A DNA stretch of 64,000 nucleotides, from contig NZ_BRPL01000002.1 of assembly GCF_027923585.1 (NCBI RefSeq), forward strand, positions 1,116,001 through 1,180,000, written 5' to 3'. Position 1 is the stretch's first letter. Each line of letters opens with the position of its first letter. The stretch comes from Philodulcilactobacillus myokonensis. Lineage in GTDB: Bacteria > Bacillota > Bacilli > Lactobacillales > Lactobacillaceae. A program made the translations under genes and the position numbers. The notes under the pieces were generated by a model. It saw only the letters and a list, made by a program, of their open reading frames with translations, was not told the origin of the DNA and did not search any database. Positions 1-11,542 of the stretch are shown here, one piece after another.

Positions 1-2125
1 TTTGAGATGGTTCGTACAATGCTTTTTGTTTATCCTGATAATTTTGATCAACAAACTTCATCAAATAATCTTCAATTTCTTGACCGTTCTTGTTTTCTAA
101 ATCAGAAAGGCTGATATCATCTGGGCTAACTAATGCACCAACTGCGAAGTCTAAAACTGGTTGTAAATCCCATTTCTTAGGATCACCCTGGGTATGAAGA
201 CTAACAATTCGATGAATCGTTCGTTTAAAGATTGGCATCAATACCCATTTTAATGATTTATCTTCATCAATGACTTGGAAACGTTCATCATAAATGACTT
301 CACGTTGTTGTCTCATAACATCATCATATCTCAAAACTTGTTTTCTAGAATCGTAGTTATTACCTTCAACCCGCTTTTGAGCCGATTCAACTTGTTTTGT
401 AATCATACGACTTCTAATAACGGCATCATCACCGCTAACCTTCATTCGATCTAAGAATGATTTAATTCGGTCAGATCCAAAACGACGCATCAAATCATCT
501 TCTAATGAAAGGTAGAATTGTGAAAAGCCAGGATCACCTTGTCGACCGGAACGGCCACGTAATTGATTATCAATTCGACGTGATTCGTGTCGTTCAGTCC
601 CAATAACAGCTAAACCACCACGTTCCACAACACCGGGTCCTAATTTAATATCAGTCCCACGACCGGCCATATTTGTCGCAATGGTTACGGCACCCTTATG
701 ACCAGCATTGGTAATGATTGAAGCTTCTTTCGCATGATTCTTAGCATTCAAAACAACATGTGGAATATGTTCTTGATCTAAACGCTGTGAAAGGTATTCT
801 GAAGTTTCAACCGCAACGGTTCCTAGTAAAATTGGTTGCCCCTTATGGTGTAGTTTTTTAACTTCATTAATAACGGCATCAAATTTACTCTTTAAAGTTG
901 GGTATAAAACATCAGATTTATCGATTCGCATGACCGGTTTATTAGTTGGAATTGTAATAACTTCCATGTTATAAATTTCTCTAAATTCATCTGCTTCAGT
1001 TTTAGCAGTTCCAGTCATTCCGGCTAACTTACTATACATTCTAAATAGATTTTGGTAAGTAATGTTAGCCATGGTTTTACTTTCTTGTTGAATCTTAACG
1101 CCTTCTTTGGCTTCAATTGCTTGATGCAATCCGTCAGAGAAACGACGTCCCTTCATAATTCGACCGGTAAATGAATCAACAATCATAACCTGATTATCTT
1201 GGACAACATAATCCTTATCCCTCATCATAATAAAATTAGCTCTTAAAGCTTCATCCAAATGATGGGTTAAAGCAGTGTTATCAGTATCATAAAGGTTCTT
1301 TAAGTTAAAGTATTTTTCAGCTTTAGCAATTCCTTTGTCGGTTAATGAAACGGTTTTAGTTTCTAAATCAACTTTAAAATCAGTTTTCTTCTTTAGGGTT
1401 TTAGCAAAAGCATCAGTTTGTTGATACAACTTAGATGAACCAGAAGCCTGTCCTGAAATAATCAATGGGGTTCTAGCTTCATCAATTAAAATTGAATCAA
1501 CTTCATCAATAATAGCAAAATTCAATGGACGTTGAACCCGATCACGTTTATAGACAACCATGTTATCCCTTAAGTAATCAAATCCAATTTCACCATTAGT
1601 AGAATAAGTAATATCTGCATTATAAGCATCACGTTTTTCTTCTGGTGACTCATCAGAAGAATTAACGCCAACAGACAAACCTAACCAGTGATATAGTTTA
1701 CCCATTTGGGTAGCATCACGTTTAGATAGGTATTCATTAACGGTAATAACGTGCACACCCTTACCGGATAATGCATTTAAATAAACTGGCATTGTTGCAG
1801 TTAAAGTTTTTCCTTCACCAGTCTTCATTTCAGCAATATTACCTTCGTGGAGAACAATTCCACCCATAATTTGAACATGGAATGGAGTTAATCCAAGGAC
1901 TCTTGTAGCTCCTTCCCTTGCAACAGCAAAGGCTTCAGGGAGTAAATCATCCAATGTTTCCCCATTTTGGTATCGCTTCTTCAATTCAGGGGTTTTAGCT
2001 TGTAATTGTTTATCACTTAAATTTCGATATTCTTGTGAATAAGATCCAACTCGATCAGCAAGTTGGCTTAATCGTTTGATATCGTGCTTATCACTTTCAA
2101 CCCATTTTTTTAATAAATTAGGCAT
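1..2125 (-). CDS. secA: Preprotein translocase ATPase SecA (3' end outside window)
   Basis: SecA is the motor ATPase that pushes unfolded preproteins through SecYEG at the membrane. About 708 residues are visible, starting [13 protein letters not shown]. The Walker A motif MKTGEGKT lies near residue 100, the DEAD-type box [16 protein letters not shown] near 205, and the second helicase domain carries [14 protein letters not shown] and [11 protein letters not shown]. The C-terminal part of the helical scaffold/wing region and any tail run off the window at position 1. The start ATG at 2123-2125 has AAGGG about nine bases upstream. It follows comFC directly; the hpf gene that usually sits between comFC and secA in relatives is not there. 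Confidence 0.97.
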   Translation of the reverse strand, partial: MPNLLKKWVESDKHDIKRLSQLADRVGSYSQEYRNLSDKQLQAKTPELKKRYQNGETLDDLLPEAFAVAREGATRVLGLTPFHVQIMGGIVLHEGNIAEMKTGEGKTLTATMPVYLNALSGKGVHVITVNEYLSKRDATQMGKLYHWLGLSVGVNSSDESPEEKRDAYNADITYSTNGEIGFDYLRDNMVVYKRDRVQRPLNFAIIDEVDSILIDEARTPLIISGQASGSSKLYQQTDAFAKTLKKKTDFKVDLETKTVSLTDKGIAKAEKYFNLKNLYDTDNTALTHHLDEALRANFIMMRDKDYVVQDNQVMIVDSFTGRIMKGRRFSDGLHQAIEAKEGVKIQQESKTMANITYQNLFRMYSKLAGMTGTAKTEADEFREIYNMEVITIPTNKPVMRIDKSDVLYPTLKSKFDAVINEVKKLHHKGQPILLGTVAVETSEYLSQRLDQEHIPHVVLNAKNHAKEASIITNAGHKGAVTIATNMAGRGTDIKLGPGVVERGGLAVIGTERHESRRIDNQLRGRSGRQGDPGFSQFYLSLEDDLMRRFGSDRIKSFLDRMKVSGDDAVIRSRMITKQVESAQKRVEGNNYDSRKQVLRYDDVMRQQREVIYDERFQVIDEDKSLKWVLMPIFKRTIHRIVSLHTQGDPKKWDLQPVLDFAVGALVSPDDISLSDLENKNGQEIEDYLMKFVDQNYQDKQKALYEPSQ

Positions 2126-2233
2126 TAATTGATTCCCTTCTATAAAAAAATGTATTTGTTTTGTCTCTTATTACTCAATATACTCTTCTAATTTTAACAT
2201 TTATAGTTGTTTTTTAAAATAAAAAGTTATTTA

Positions 2234-2938
2234 TCACCTTGCAAATGTAAAACCGTTGACGCTTTGGGCTTTATACTTATAAATTAAACTGGCAGCTAAA
2301 CGAATTGTCGTCCCAGTTGTATAAATATCATCAACTAAGATTATTTTTTTATTTTTAATTTTCGATTTAAATTGTTCTTTGACATAAAACGGCTGTTGCA
2401 TTTTTAGGCGTTCGTGGCGGTTAAGATGAGATTGTGGTGTTTCTTTTTTCCGATCATTAGTGGCTAGTGCATCCATATATTCAATCCCGGATAATAATCC
2501 AATCACCTGATTAAATCCCCTCGTCTTCATTGTATCCGGAGTTATTGGAATGGGAACCACGACCACTTCTTTCATCTGAACTAATTGTAAACTAAATTCA
2601 TTTTTAAAAACATTTCTTAAATGGTAATTTCCAGCAAATTTGTATTGATGCATAAAATCGCTCATTGCTTGGTTATATTGATAAAGACTACGGTTCTTAA
2701 ATGACATTTTAGAATGTTTTGACCACTTTATGCAATCGTGACATTCATAATGATCAAAGGTACCGGAACGCCCACATTTTTTACATATTTGTTTAGGATT
2801 GATTTTTATAAATTGATTCAAACATTGATTACATACAATTGGTGGTACATAGGGTCGAAAGCTCAAAATAAAGGATAGCGTAACTGGCCTTTTAATATTA
2901 TTTCCACATAATAAACAATTATGTTTAGTGATGTTCAA
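2234..2938 (-). CDS. comFC: ComF family protein ComFC (phosphoribosyltransferase-like)
   Basis: A late-competence protein of 234 residues that acts with ComFA in importing single-stranded DNA. The N-terminal third holds CxxC pairs (CLLC, CNQC, CKKC, CHDC) that look like zinc ribbons. A phosphoribosyltransferase fold follows, with the PRPP-binding motif ILVDDIYTTGTT near residues 200-211. The start is TTG at 2936-2938 with GGGAGG eight bases upstream, inside the end of comFA, so the two genes overlap by 14 bases and are probably translationally coupled. Function in DNA uptake is family knowledge; intactness is seen in the sequence. Confidence 0.92.
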   Translation of the reverse strand: MNITKHNCLLCGNNIKRPVTLSFILSFRPYVPPIVCNQCLNQFIKINPKQICKKCGRSGTFDHYECHDCIKWSKHSKMSFKNRSLYQYNQAMSDFMHQYKFAGNYHLRNVFKNEFSLQLVQMKEVVVVPIPITPDTMKTRGFNQVIGLLSGIEYMDALATNDRKKETPQSHLNRHERLKMQQPFYVKEQFKSKIKNKKIILVDDIYTTGTTIRLAASLIYKYKAQSVNGFTFAR

Positions 2939-4268
2939 TCAATTTTCCTCCCAAATAATTTAAATGTTTGATTTGTTTAATTGCAGCTGTGACGTTTTTA
3001 GAATTAGAATGGCATATAAAATCAACGTCACCAAATGGCCGATCAGAATTTCTACCAACCCTGCCCGCAATTTGAACCAAAGATGATGTTGAAAAAATTT
3101 CATCATCCGCACCCAAAATAATGACATCAATATTTGGAAAAGTAACCCCACGTTCTAAAATTGTCGTTGTAATTAGGAATTGAAATTGATGCTGACGCAT
3201 CATTTGAACTTTTTCCAACCTTTTTTCATCGCTGGAATAAACGGTTGCAAATTTCTTAGGATCAATTAATTTTGAAATCAACTTAGACACCGGTTTTAAA
3301 TCAGAAATATGTGGAACAAAAAGTAAGAAGCGTTGAGAAACTTTAATTTTATTTTTTAATAACGAAATCATCAAACGTGGCAATTGATGATGCTTAATTT
3401 TATTTCGCCACCTTGGCGCAATATGAAGAGTGATTTCTGGCAACAAATGGCCATGATATCTAATCGGCAAATAACTCATTGTCATCTGATGATGATGAAT
3501 TAATCTTAACAATTCAGGATTCGGCGTAGCTGTTAAATATAATAATGCCGCTTGTTGTTTAATTGCATTACTGGCAGCATAATGCAATTGTTGATTATGA
3601 ACAAACGGGAACGAATCAACCTCATCAATAATTAAAATATCAAAGGCATGGTAAAATCTAAGCAGTTGATGGGTTGTACAAATGGTCATTTGACAGTATT
3701 GATATGGCTTTTTCTGATGTCCATGGAGCAAAGTAATATCAATTCCTTTAAACGCCGCCTGCAGTCTTGGATAAAGTTCCATGCAAACATCAATTCTCGG
3801 CGAAGCAATTGCAATCCTCTTTTGATGTTTCAATCCCCAATTGATTCCATTAAATAACATTTCAGTTTTTCCAGCCCCGGTTACTGCCCATAATAAGTGA
3901 TGTAAATTTTTCTTAAAAACTTTAATAACCTGTAATGAACATTTCAACTGTGGTTTAGTTAATTTTCCATCCCACGTCATTGGATCTTTTTGAAATGTGT
4001 TAAAATAATTAGGTTCTTTAATTGTCCATAACTGATTTAAGGTACTGATTCGTCCTAAGTTAATACATTTTGGACAATAAAAATTATGCAACGGCAATTC
4101 GGCAATTTGCTTTGGTGATTTCTGTCCACACCGTTTACAGATAATGAAATCATCCATAACCTTGATTGGCGAACGTTTTAAAATTAAATCCTGGTCTATT
4201 TGTTTAGAATCAATTAAATTCGCACTAATTTGGCGTCCATATAACTCGTTAGCTTTTTTAATCATCAT
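2925..4268 (-). CDS. comFA: Competence DNA-uptake helicase ComFA
   Basis: ComFA is a DEAD-box-like ATPase that pulls transforming DNA across the membrane. The 447-residue protein has a four-cysteine zinc finger at about residues 43-70 (CKRC ... CPKC), Walker A AVTGAGKTEML near 130, the DEAD-type box IIDEVDSFP near 215, LTATP as motif III, and a helicase C domain with LITTTILERGVTFP and QIAGRVGRN. All motifs are intact, so the gene looks functional. It starts at tandem ATG codons and is divergent from yigZ across only about 60 bases. With comFC it forms a two-gene competence operon. Confidence 0.95.
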   Translation of the reverse strand: MMIKKANELYGRQISANLIDSKQIDQDLILKRSPIKVMDDFIICKRCGQKSPKQIAELPLHNFYCPKCINLGRISTLNQLWTIKEPNYFNTFQKDPMTWDGKLTKPQLKCSLQVIKVFKKNLHHLLWAVTGAGKTEMLFNGINWGLKHQKRIAIASPRIDVCMELYPRLQAAFKGIDITLLHGHQKKPYQYCQMTICTTHQLLRFYHAFDILIIDEVDSFPFVHNQQLHYAASNAIKQQAALLYLTATPNPELLRLIHHHQMTMSYLPIRYHGHLLPEITLHIAPRWRNKIKHHQLPRLMISLLKNKIKVSQRFLLFVPHISDLKPVSKLISKLIDPKKFATVYSSDEKRLEKVQMMRQHQFQFLITTTILERGVTFPNIDVIILGADDEIFSTSSLVQIAGRVGRNSDRPFGDVDFICHSNSKNVTAAIKQIKHLNYLGGKLIEHH

Positions 4269-4329
4269 TTTATTTCACCATCATTAAACTACGTCATTAC
4301 AAAAATAAAATTTTACGGAGATGAAAATT

Positions 4330-4977
4330 TTGACCAAAAATTACTTAACAATTAAAACTAATGGTCAACATGAAATTGACATTAAAAAATCGAGATTCAT
4401 TTGTTATGTCAAAAGAATTAAAGATGAAGATGATGCCAAAAAATTTATTGAAAAGATAAAAACAATCAATCGCAAGGCCACCCATAATTGCTTTGCCTAC
4501 ATGGTGGGTCGCGATGACCATATTCAAAGGGAGAGCGACAATGGTGAACCGTCGAGTACCGCTGGGATTCCAATCCTAAGGGTATTACAAATGAAGCATC
4601 TACATGATACCGTTGCAGTTGTCACAAGATACTTTGGTGGCATCAAACTGGGTGCTGGCGGTTTAATTCGTGCATACAGTAATGCCACTTCTAAAACGAT
4701 TGACCAAATTGGAATCGTGAAGCGGGTTTTACAAACCCAGATTAGTATCAATGTTGATTATAGTTTAGGTGAAAAATTAAAATATCATTTAGAGCAGGAA
4801 CGAGTCAACATTTTAAACATTAAATACACAAGCAAAATGACAATTATCGTTGCAATTGATACGCCACAGATCAAGCCATTTCAAGAAAAAATAATCAACC
4901 TGTTGAACGACCGGGTTGAATTTAAAATAGGTCAAAAACAATACCTTGAAGTTGATTATCATCCCAATCAAAAATAA
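4330..4977 (+). CDS. yigZ: YigZ/IMPACT family protein (UPF0029)
   Basis: A 215-residue member of the YigZ/IMPACT family, whose biochemical role in bacteria is not settled. The N-terminal domain carries the family hallmarks KSRFICYVKRI, NCFAYMVG, NGEPSSTAGIPIL and VTRYFGGIKLGAGGLIRAY; a small C-terminal ferredoxin-like domain (UPF0029 C) follows. An upstream in-frame ATG at 4321 touches the GGAG of the Shine-Dalgarno site (4317-4320) with no spacing, so I prefer TTG at 4330, nine bases after it; this also matches the usual family N-terminus. Alone on the plus strand, facing comFA, and ended by a hairpin shared with tagO. Confidence 0.9.
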   Translation: MTKNYLTIKTNGQHEIDIKKSRFICYVKRIKDEDDAKKFIEKIKTINRKATHNCFAYMVGRDDHIQRESDNGEPSSTAGIPILRVLQMKHLHDTVAVVTRYFGGIKLGAGGLIRAYSNATSKTIDQIGIVKRVLQTQISINVDYSLGEKLKYHLEQERVNILNIKYTSKMTIIVAIDTPQIKPFQEKIINLLNDRVEFKIGQKQYLEVDYHPNQK

Positions 4978-4984
4978 GATTATA

Positions 4985-5020
4985 AAAGGCCAGTAGCTAC
5001 TATTGCTACTGACCTTTTTA
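4985..5020. terminator. Bidirectional terminator between yigZ and tagO
   Basis: An inverted repeat (AAAGGcCAGTAGC ... GCTACTGaCCTTT, one mismatch) lies between the convergent ends of yigZ and tagO, with T-runs on both strands. Confidence 0.85.
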
Positions 5021-5021
5021 G

Positions 5022-6119
5022 TTAATGATTACTTCGACTGGTATTATTTTTAACAATCTTTTTAATAAAATTCAATAGTGGTTGACGATTTTTACCAATT
5101 AATCCAATTGATTCAACAAATAGTTCTAAACCAAGTAGTGATGCAACTAATAATAAAATGGAGCCCCAAACATTAGAAATTGGGTATAGTAATGAAATAA
5201 ATGAAAAAATCAATGCAATTCCATATATTACAAGCACCGCCTGACGATGGGTTAAACCAATTTGCATTAATCGATGGTGTAAATGACGCTTATCAGCATG
5301 GGAAATTGGTTGACGATTCAATAACCTTCTGATAATCGCATAGACTGTATCAGTAATCGGAACCCCAAGAATAAAGACTGGAATAATAACTGTGACAAAT
5401 GTTGCATTTTTTAGACCGTTTAACGAAAATACAGAAATCATAAAACCGATAAACAATGAACCGGTATCACCTAAATAAATCCTTGCTGGAAAGAAATTAT
5501 ATGGTAAGAAGCCAATTTCAGCAGCTACCAAGGAAAAAATCATCAATGAAATATATGTATTCCCAATATTCAAGAAAAACATTCCGGTAATTCCCATTGT
5601 CGTTAGTGCAATAATTGAAACACCCGTTGCTAAACCATCTAATCCATCGATTAAATTAACCGCATTTGTGATTGCTAAAATCCAAATCCAGGTAATTGGC
5701 AAACTAAGCCATCCCAAATGAAACATTCCTAAAAACGGAATCGTAATTGTGGTCATCTGGACATTTCCAAAAAAGTATACCATTAGTGCACCAAGTGAAA
5801 TTCCAAACACTTTTTGATGTGGTTTTAAGACAAAAATATCATCAATGACACCGGTTCCAATAATACAAATCTCACCTGCAAAAATGCCAAACAATTGTTG
5901 GGTTGGCATTTGATTCCGCATCATTACCATAGTAGCAAGGGTATAAGAAATAAAAATTGCTAACCCACCCAATGTCGGCATTGGAATCTTATTCATCCTA
6001 CGTTTATTAGGATCATCTAAAGCCCCAACTTTAAAAGCTAATTTTCTAACAAAGGGGGTTAGAAGCGCCGAAATAATCATTGTTGCAAATAAACAAACGA
6101 TGATTCTCAATTTCAACAT
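5022..6119 (-). CDS. tagO: Undecaprenyl-phosphate GlcNAc-1-phosphate transferase (TagO/WecA type)
   Basis: A polytopic membrane enzyme of 365 residues that moves a GlcNAc-1-phosphate (or related sugar phosphate) onto undecaprenyl phosphate, the first step of wall teichoic acid or other wall glycan synthesis. Polyprenyl-phosphate transferase motifs are present: DDPNKRRMNKIPMPTLGG near the N-terminus, NAVNLIDGLDGLATG, YLGDTGSLFIGF and the HLHHRL histidine motif. About ten hydrophobic segments are visible. ATG at 6119 is preceded by AAGGA at good spacing; an ATG 21 bases further upstream has no such site. The wall role fits the tagA-like and LCP genes elsewhere in the window. The substrate is inferred from the family. 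Confidence 0.9.
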   Translation of the reverse strand: MLKLRIIVCLFATMIISALLTPFVRKLAFKVGALDDPNKRRMNKIPMPTLGGLAIFISYTLATMVMMRNQMPTQQLFGIFAGEICIIGTGVIDDIFVLKPHQKVFGISLGALMVYFFGNVQMTTITIPFLGMFHLGWLSLPITWIWILAITNAVNLIDGLDGLATGVSIIALTTMGITGMFFLNIGNTYISLMIFSLVAAEIGFLPYNFFPARIYLGDTGSLFIGFMISVFSLNGLKNATFVTVIIPVFILGVPITDTVYAIIRRLLNRQPISHADKRHLHHRLMQIGLTHRQAVLVIYGIALIFSFISLLYPISNVWGSILLLVASLLGLELFVESIGLIGKNRQPLLNFIKKIVKNNTSRSNH

Positions 6120-6219
6120 TAATATTCCTTTCTTAATCATTTCTTAATCGCTTAAATTTAATTATACAAACACTTGAAGATAATAACAAGCACACAATTG
6201 ATGTTTAATCAAAAAGTAA

Positions 6220-6254
6220 AAAATGAGCCTACCAAATATTGGTAAGCCCATTTT
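6220..6254 (-). terminator. groEL terminator
   Basis: A 16-bp stem (AAAATGgGCtTACCAA and its partner, two imperfect pairs) with a short loop, just after the groEL stop codon and followed by an A/T run in the minus direction. Confidence 0.8.
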
Positions 6255-6275
6255 AAATTTTTACTTGTTAAATAA

Positions 6276-7910
<1,635 letters not shown>

Positions 7911-7930
7911 TCACCTCATTAATGATTAAA

Positions 7931-8215
7931 TTAATCAACGATTGCAACTAAATCTTTATCATGTAAAACTAAATAAGATTTGCCATCGTACTTTACAGAT
8001 GTACCAGCATACTTATCGAATAAGACTTTGTCACCCTTTTTAACAGATGGTTCCAATGTCTTTCCGTTATCTAAAGTTCTGCCAGCTCCAACGGCGACAA
8101 CTGTACCAGTTTGTGGCTTTTCTTTAGCATTATTAGCTAAAACAATACCACCAATGGTTTTATTCTCTTCTTCTTGTCTTTCAATGACAACACGATCACC
8201 CAATGGTTTTAACAT
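7931..8215 (-). CDS. groES: 10 kDa co-chaperonin GroES
   Basis: The lid of the GroEL cage, 94 residues, starting [12 protein letters not shown]. The mobile-loop region ([13 protein letters not shown]) and the beta-barrel segment [18 protein letters not shown] are present. It is the first gene of the groES-groEL operon, about 90 bases downstream of the CIRCE operator. Confidence 0.98.
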   Translation of the reverse strand: MLKPLGDRVVIERQEEENKTIGGIVLANNAKEKPQTGTVVAVGAGRTLDNGKTLEPSVKKGDKVLFDKYAGTSVKYDGKSYLVLHDKDLVAIVD

Positions 8216-8308
8216 CTATATTCCCTCCAATGAAACATTAATTTAATTCTATTAATATAACTTTTAATGAATCGATTATGAAACAACCGACCTTTATCTT
8301 TATACTTT

Positions 8309-8335
8309 TTAGCACTTAGCAACATCAAGTGCTAA
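8309..8335 (-). promoter_or_regulatory. CIRCE element (HrcA operator)
   Basis: A perfect 9-bp inverted repeat TTAGCACTT ... AAGTGCTAA with a 9-base spacer. It departs from the usual TTAGCACTC/GAGTGCTAA by one symmetric change in each arm, so dyad symmetry is kept. It lies just downstream of the groES -10 box, where HrcA binding would block transcription. Confidence 0.95.
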
Positions 8336-8346
8336 TTACACTATTA

Positions 8347-8375
8347 AATATATTATTTTTAGGTATTAATTGCAA
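8347..8375 (-). promoter_or_regulatory. groESL promoter
   Basis: On the minus strand, -35 TTGCAA (8370-8375) and -10 TATATT (8347-8352) are separated by exactly 17 bases, immediately before the CIRCE element. Confidence 0.85.
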
Positions 8376-8394
8376 GTACTTTGTTTCACATTAT

Positions 8395-8423
8395 TTCATA
8401 TCAAATTTTAAATATGATAAAAT
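8395..8423 (+). promoter_or_regulatory. Possible promoter of the ABC-F gene
   Basis: TTCATA and TAAAAT with a 17-base spacer, ending 38 bases before the start codon. The -35 match is weak. It is back to back with the groESL promoter. Confidence 0.4.
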
Positions 8424-8461
8424 TATTAAGGTTATAATAATTCAGGAAGGGAGGTGTTTAA

Positions 8462-10420
8462 ATGAATATTTTACAAATTAAAAACGTGACAAAACGGTTT
8501 GAGGGAAAAGATTTATTTTCACAAATTAACATGGATATTCCAGAAAAAGGACGAATTGGCCTAGTAGGAAGGAATGGTGTTGGTAAATCAACTTTGATCA
8601 AAATGATTGTGGGTCAAGAAAATATTGATGAAGGCGAAATTATAAAGAACCATCACTTAACAATTGGCTATCTTGCTCAAAATAATGCTTTAGATTCTAA
8701 AAATACCATTTGGGGTGAAATGTTAACGGTTTTCAAATCACTAAGGGATTTAGAAAATCAAATGCATCGTTTGGAAAATCAAATGAGTGAACAAAATGTT
8801 ATTGAGCATCCAGCTCAATTAAAGCAAGTTACCCATACATATGATCAAGTTCAATTAAAATTTAATCGCCTTAACGGTTATGGCTATAAAGCTGAAATTC
8901 GAACGGTGCTTGCTGGATTTAATTTTCATCCAAAAGATTATGATAAGAGGATCAATGAGCTTTCTGGTGGACAACAAACCCAATTGGCATTGGCTAAGCT
9001 ATTACTTGAAAAACGAGATCTATTAATTTTGGACGAACCAACCAACCATTTGGATGTCAAAACCATCACATGGTTAGAAAATTATATTCAAGGATATCCG
9101 GGTGCCCTTTTAATTGTTTCACATGACCGTTACTTTATGGATAAGATCGTCAACCACGTTTATGATTTAGAACACAAAACCATTACTAGCTATCATGGTA
9201 ATTATTCAGATTTTGTAAAAGAAAAGAAGAAACGCTACTATCAACAATTAAAGGCATACCAAAAGCAGCAGGGTCAAATCAAGAAGGAAAAAGAATTCAT
9301 TAAAAAGAATATCTCAAGAGCTTCGACGACCAAACGTGCTCAGGCAAGAAGAAAGCAATTGGCTAAAATTAAAAAAATTGAAAAGCCGTTAAACAATAAT
9401 AAAGTTGCCCAATTCCGGTTCACGCCCAAGAGAAAAAGCGGCAACGTAATTTTAAATCTTCACAACCTAGCAATTGGATATGATCATAACGTCATTTCAA
9501 GTCCAATTAATTTAGATGTTAAAAGGCATCAAGAAATTGCGGTAATTGGTCCCAACGGAATTGGTAAATCAACTCTTCTAAAAACAATTTTAGGTCAAAT
9601 CCCTAAAATTAACGGTAGTATTCATTTTGGTACCGGAATTGATATTGGCTATTATGATCAACACCAGGAAATTCTTCATAATAACAAGACCGTCTTGAAT
9701 GAACTTTGGGACGATCACCCGACTACCCCTGAAGGTGAAATCAGATCAGTCCTCGGCAGTTTCTTGTTTTCAGGCGAAGAAGTTAAAAAAATGGTTCACG
9801 ATTTATCTGGTGGTGAAAAAGCACGCCTTTTATTAACTAAATTAGCCATGCAACATGATAATTTCTTATTACTGGATGAGCCAACTAATCATTTAGATAT
9901 CGATAGCAGGGAAATTTTAGAAAAAGCATTAAGAAATTTTGATGGAACCATTCTTTTCATTTCACATGATCGTTATTTCATCAATCAAATTGCAACGGAA
10001 GTTGTTAAAATTAATCAAAATGGTTCTAAATTATATTTAGGAAATTATGATTATTATATTGATAAAAAAGCAGAAGAAGATGCAATTAAGCAACAAAAAC
10101 TAGCTGAAATTGCGGGTCAGCATCCTGAAAAGCTTAAATCTAATGCTAACAATTCATCCGGAAAGAAAAATTACTTAAAGGAAAAGGAACTTCAAAAGCA
10201 AAAACGAAAATTATCAAGAACCGTTAAAAAATTAGAAAAACAATTAGATCAATTGGAAAATGAAAAGCAGCAAATTGAAGAAAAAATGACTGAACCAGAA
10301 GTCTTTAATGATTTAAAGAAATCGCAGAATTTTCAAAAGCAATTAGATCAAATTAATAATCGTTCTAAAAAGACTGCAGATGAATGGGAACAGGATAGTC
10401 TTAAACTTGAGCAATTATAA
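8462..10420 (+). CDS. ABC-F family ATPase (YdiF-like)
   Basis: A 652-residue soluble protein with two ABC ATPase domains and no membrane segments. ABC-F proteins act on the ribosome, usually at the E site. Domain 1 has Walker A GRNGVGKST (about 37-45), signature LSGGQQTQLALAK and Walker B LLILDEPTNHLD; domain 2 has GPNGIGKST (about 362-370), LSGGEKARLLL and LLLDEPTNHLD. A charged linker rich in Lys/Arg joins them, and the last 110 residues form a predicted coiled coil. It starts after a strong GGGAGG site. Position beside groESL and tsaD matches ydiF of Bacillus subtilis. Whether it gives antibiotic protection cannot be told. Confidence 0.9.
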   Translation: MNILQIKNVTKRFEGKDLFSQINMDIPEKGRIGLVGRNGVGKSTLIKMIVGQENIDEGEIIKNHHLTIGYLAQNNALDSKNTIWGEMLTVFKSLRDLENQMHRLENQMSEQNVIEHPAQLKQVTHTYDQVQLKFNRLNGYGYKAEIRTVLAGFNFHPKDYDKRINELSGGQQTQLALAKLLLEKRDLLILDEPTNHLDVKTITWLENYIQGYPGALLIVSHDRYFMDKIVNHVYDLEHKTITSYHGNYSDFVKEKKKRYYQQLKAYQKQQGQIKKEKEFIKKNISRASTTKRAQARRKQLAKIKKIEKPLNNNKVAQFRFTPKRKSGNVILNLHNLAIGYDHNVISSPINLDVKRHQEIAVIGPNGIGKSTLLKTILGQIPKINGSIHFGTGIDIGYYDQHQEILHNNKTVLNELWDDHPTTPEGEIRSVLGSFLFSGEEVKKMVHDLSGGEKARLLLTKLAMQHDNFLLLDEPTNHLDIDSREILEKALRNFDGTILFISHDRYFINQIATEVVKINQNGSKLYLGNYDYYIDKKAEEDAIKQQKLAEIAGQHPEKLKSNANNSSGKKNYLKEKELQKQKRKLSRTVKKLEKQLDQLENEKQQIEEKMTEPEVFNDLKKSQNFQKQLDQINNRSKKTADEWEQDSLKLEQL

Positions 10421-10458
10421 AAGCCCTAATCAGATTAAATCTGATTAGAGCTTTTTTT
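10419..10458 (+). terminator. Terminator of the ABC-F gene (possibly bidirectional)
   Basis: A long stem AAAGCcCTAATCAGAT / ATCTGATTAGaGCTTT followed by T7, between the convergent ABC-F gene and tsaD. Confidence 0.9.
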
Positions 10459-10476
10459 ATTTTATAAATAACATTA

Positions 10477-11508
10477 TTATTTTGCTTCGTTTGGTAACCA
10501 ATCAAATTCTAGTCCTGGATCAGCATTTAATGAAGCATCAGCTTTGATGCCTTCCTTATAGAAAATATAACCAGCTGCACCAATCATTGCAGCATTATCG
10601 CCACACAATTTTAACGGTGCTTTAATTAGTTCAGTTCCGCTCAATTGATCAACCTGTTTTTCTAACCGGCTTCTTAATCCATGGTTAGCGGCAACCCCAC
10701 CCGCTAAAATCAATTGTTTAACTGGATGTTTTTTAAGAGCACGCATTGTTTTATCAACTAAAACATCAATTACAGCATCTTGAAAACTAGTTGCTAAATC
10801 ATCATGATTTAATTTTTTATGAACTTGATGGGCATGGTGAACTGTATTAATAAATGCACTTTTTAAACCACTAAAACTAAAATCATAATTATCATCATTA
10901 TCCATTGCACGGGGAAAATGAAATGTATCATGTCCCTTTGCTGCCATTTTATCAACATCGGGGCCAGCCGGATAATTAATTCCTAGGACCCGACCAATTT
11001 TATCGTAAGCTTCACCAGCAGCATCATCACGGGTTTCCCCCATAATTTTAAATTCGCCCTCTTTGGGCATCCATACTAATTCAGTATGCCCACCGGAAAC
11101 GACTAATGCTAATGCTGGAAAAACAATTGGTTTAATAAAACGAGCGGCGTAAATATGACCAGCTAAATGATTAACCGGGATGAGTGGTAAATGATGAGCC
11201 CACGCCACTGTTTTAGCTGCTGTAACACCAATTAACAATGCACCTACTAATCCTGGACCATATGTAACTGCAACGGCATCTAAATCGTCATATGTAACGT
11301 TAGCCTGTTTCATTGCATCACGAATACAGAAAGTAATTTCTTCAATATGATGACGACTAGCAACTTCTGGAACCACACCGCCAAAACGCTGATGACTTTT
11401 TATTTGAGTAGCAACAACGTTAGATAAAATTTTATTACCATTTTTAATGATGGCAACACTAGTTTCATCACAGCTAGATTCAAATGACATAATTAAATTT
11501 TGTTTCAA
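10477..11508 (-). CDS. tsaD: tRNA threonylcarbamoyladenosine synthase subunit TsaD
   Basis: The ASKHA-fold enzyme that transfers the threonylcarbamoyl group to A37 of ANN-decoding tRNAs, together with TsaB and TsaE. The 343-residue protein has [13 protein letters not shown] at the N-terminus, the metal-site segment [19 protein letters not shown], and the SGLKSAF and [11 protein letters not shown] motifs. The start is TTG at 11506-11508, with GAAGGGA six bases upstream; an internal ATG seven codons on is the alternative. It closes the order tsaB-rimI-tsaD in the minus direction. No tsaE is in the window. Confidence 0.97.
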   Translation of the reverse strand: MKQNLIMSFESSCDETSVAIIKNGNKILSNVVATQIKSHQRFGGVVPEVASRHHIEEITFCIRDAMKQANVTYDDLDAVAVTYGPGLVGALLIGVTAAKTVAWAHHLPLIPVNHLAGHIYAARFIKPIVFPALALVVSGGHTELVWMPKEGEFKIMGETRDDAAGEAYDKIGRVLGINYPAGPDVDKMAAKGHDTFHFPRAMDNDDNYDFSFSGLKSAFINTVHHAHQVHKKLNHDDLATSFQDAVIDVLVDKTMRALKKHPVKQLILAGGVAANHGLRSRLEKQVDQLSGTELIKAPLKLCGDNAAMIGAAGYIFYKEGIKADASLNADPGLEFDWLPNEAK

Positions 11509-11542
11509 AACTTTCCCTTCATTTCTTTAACATTATCAACAA

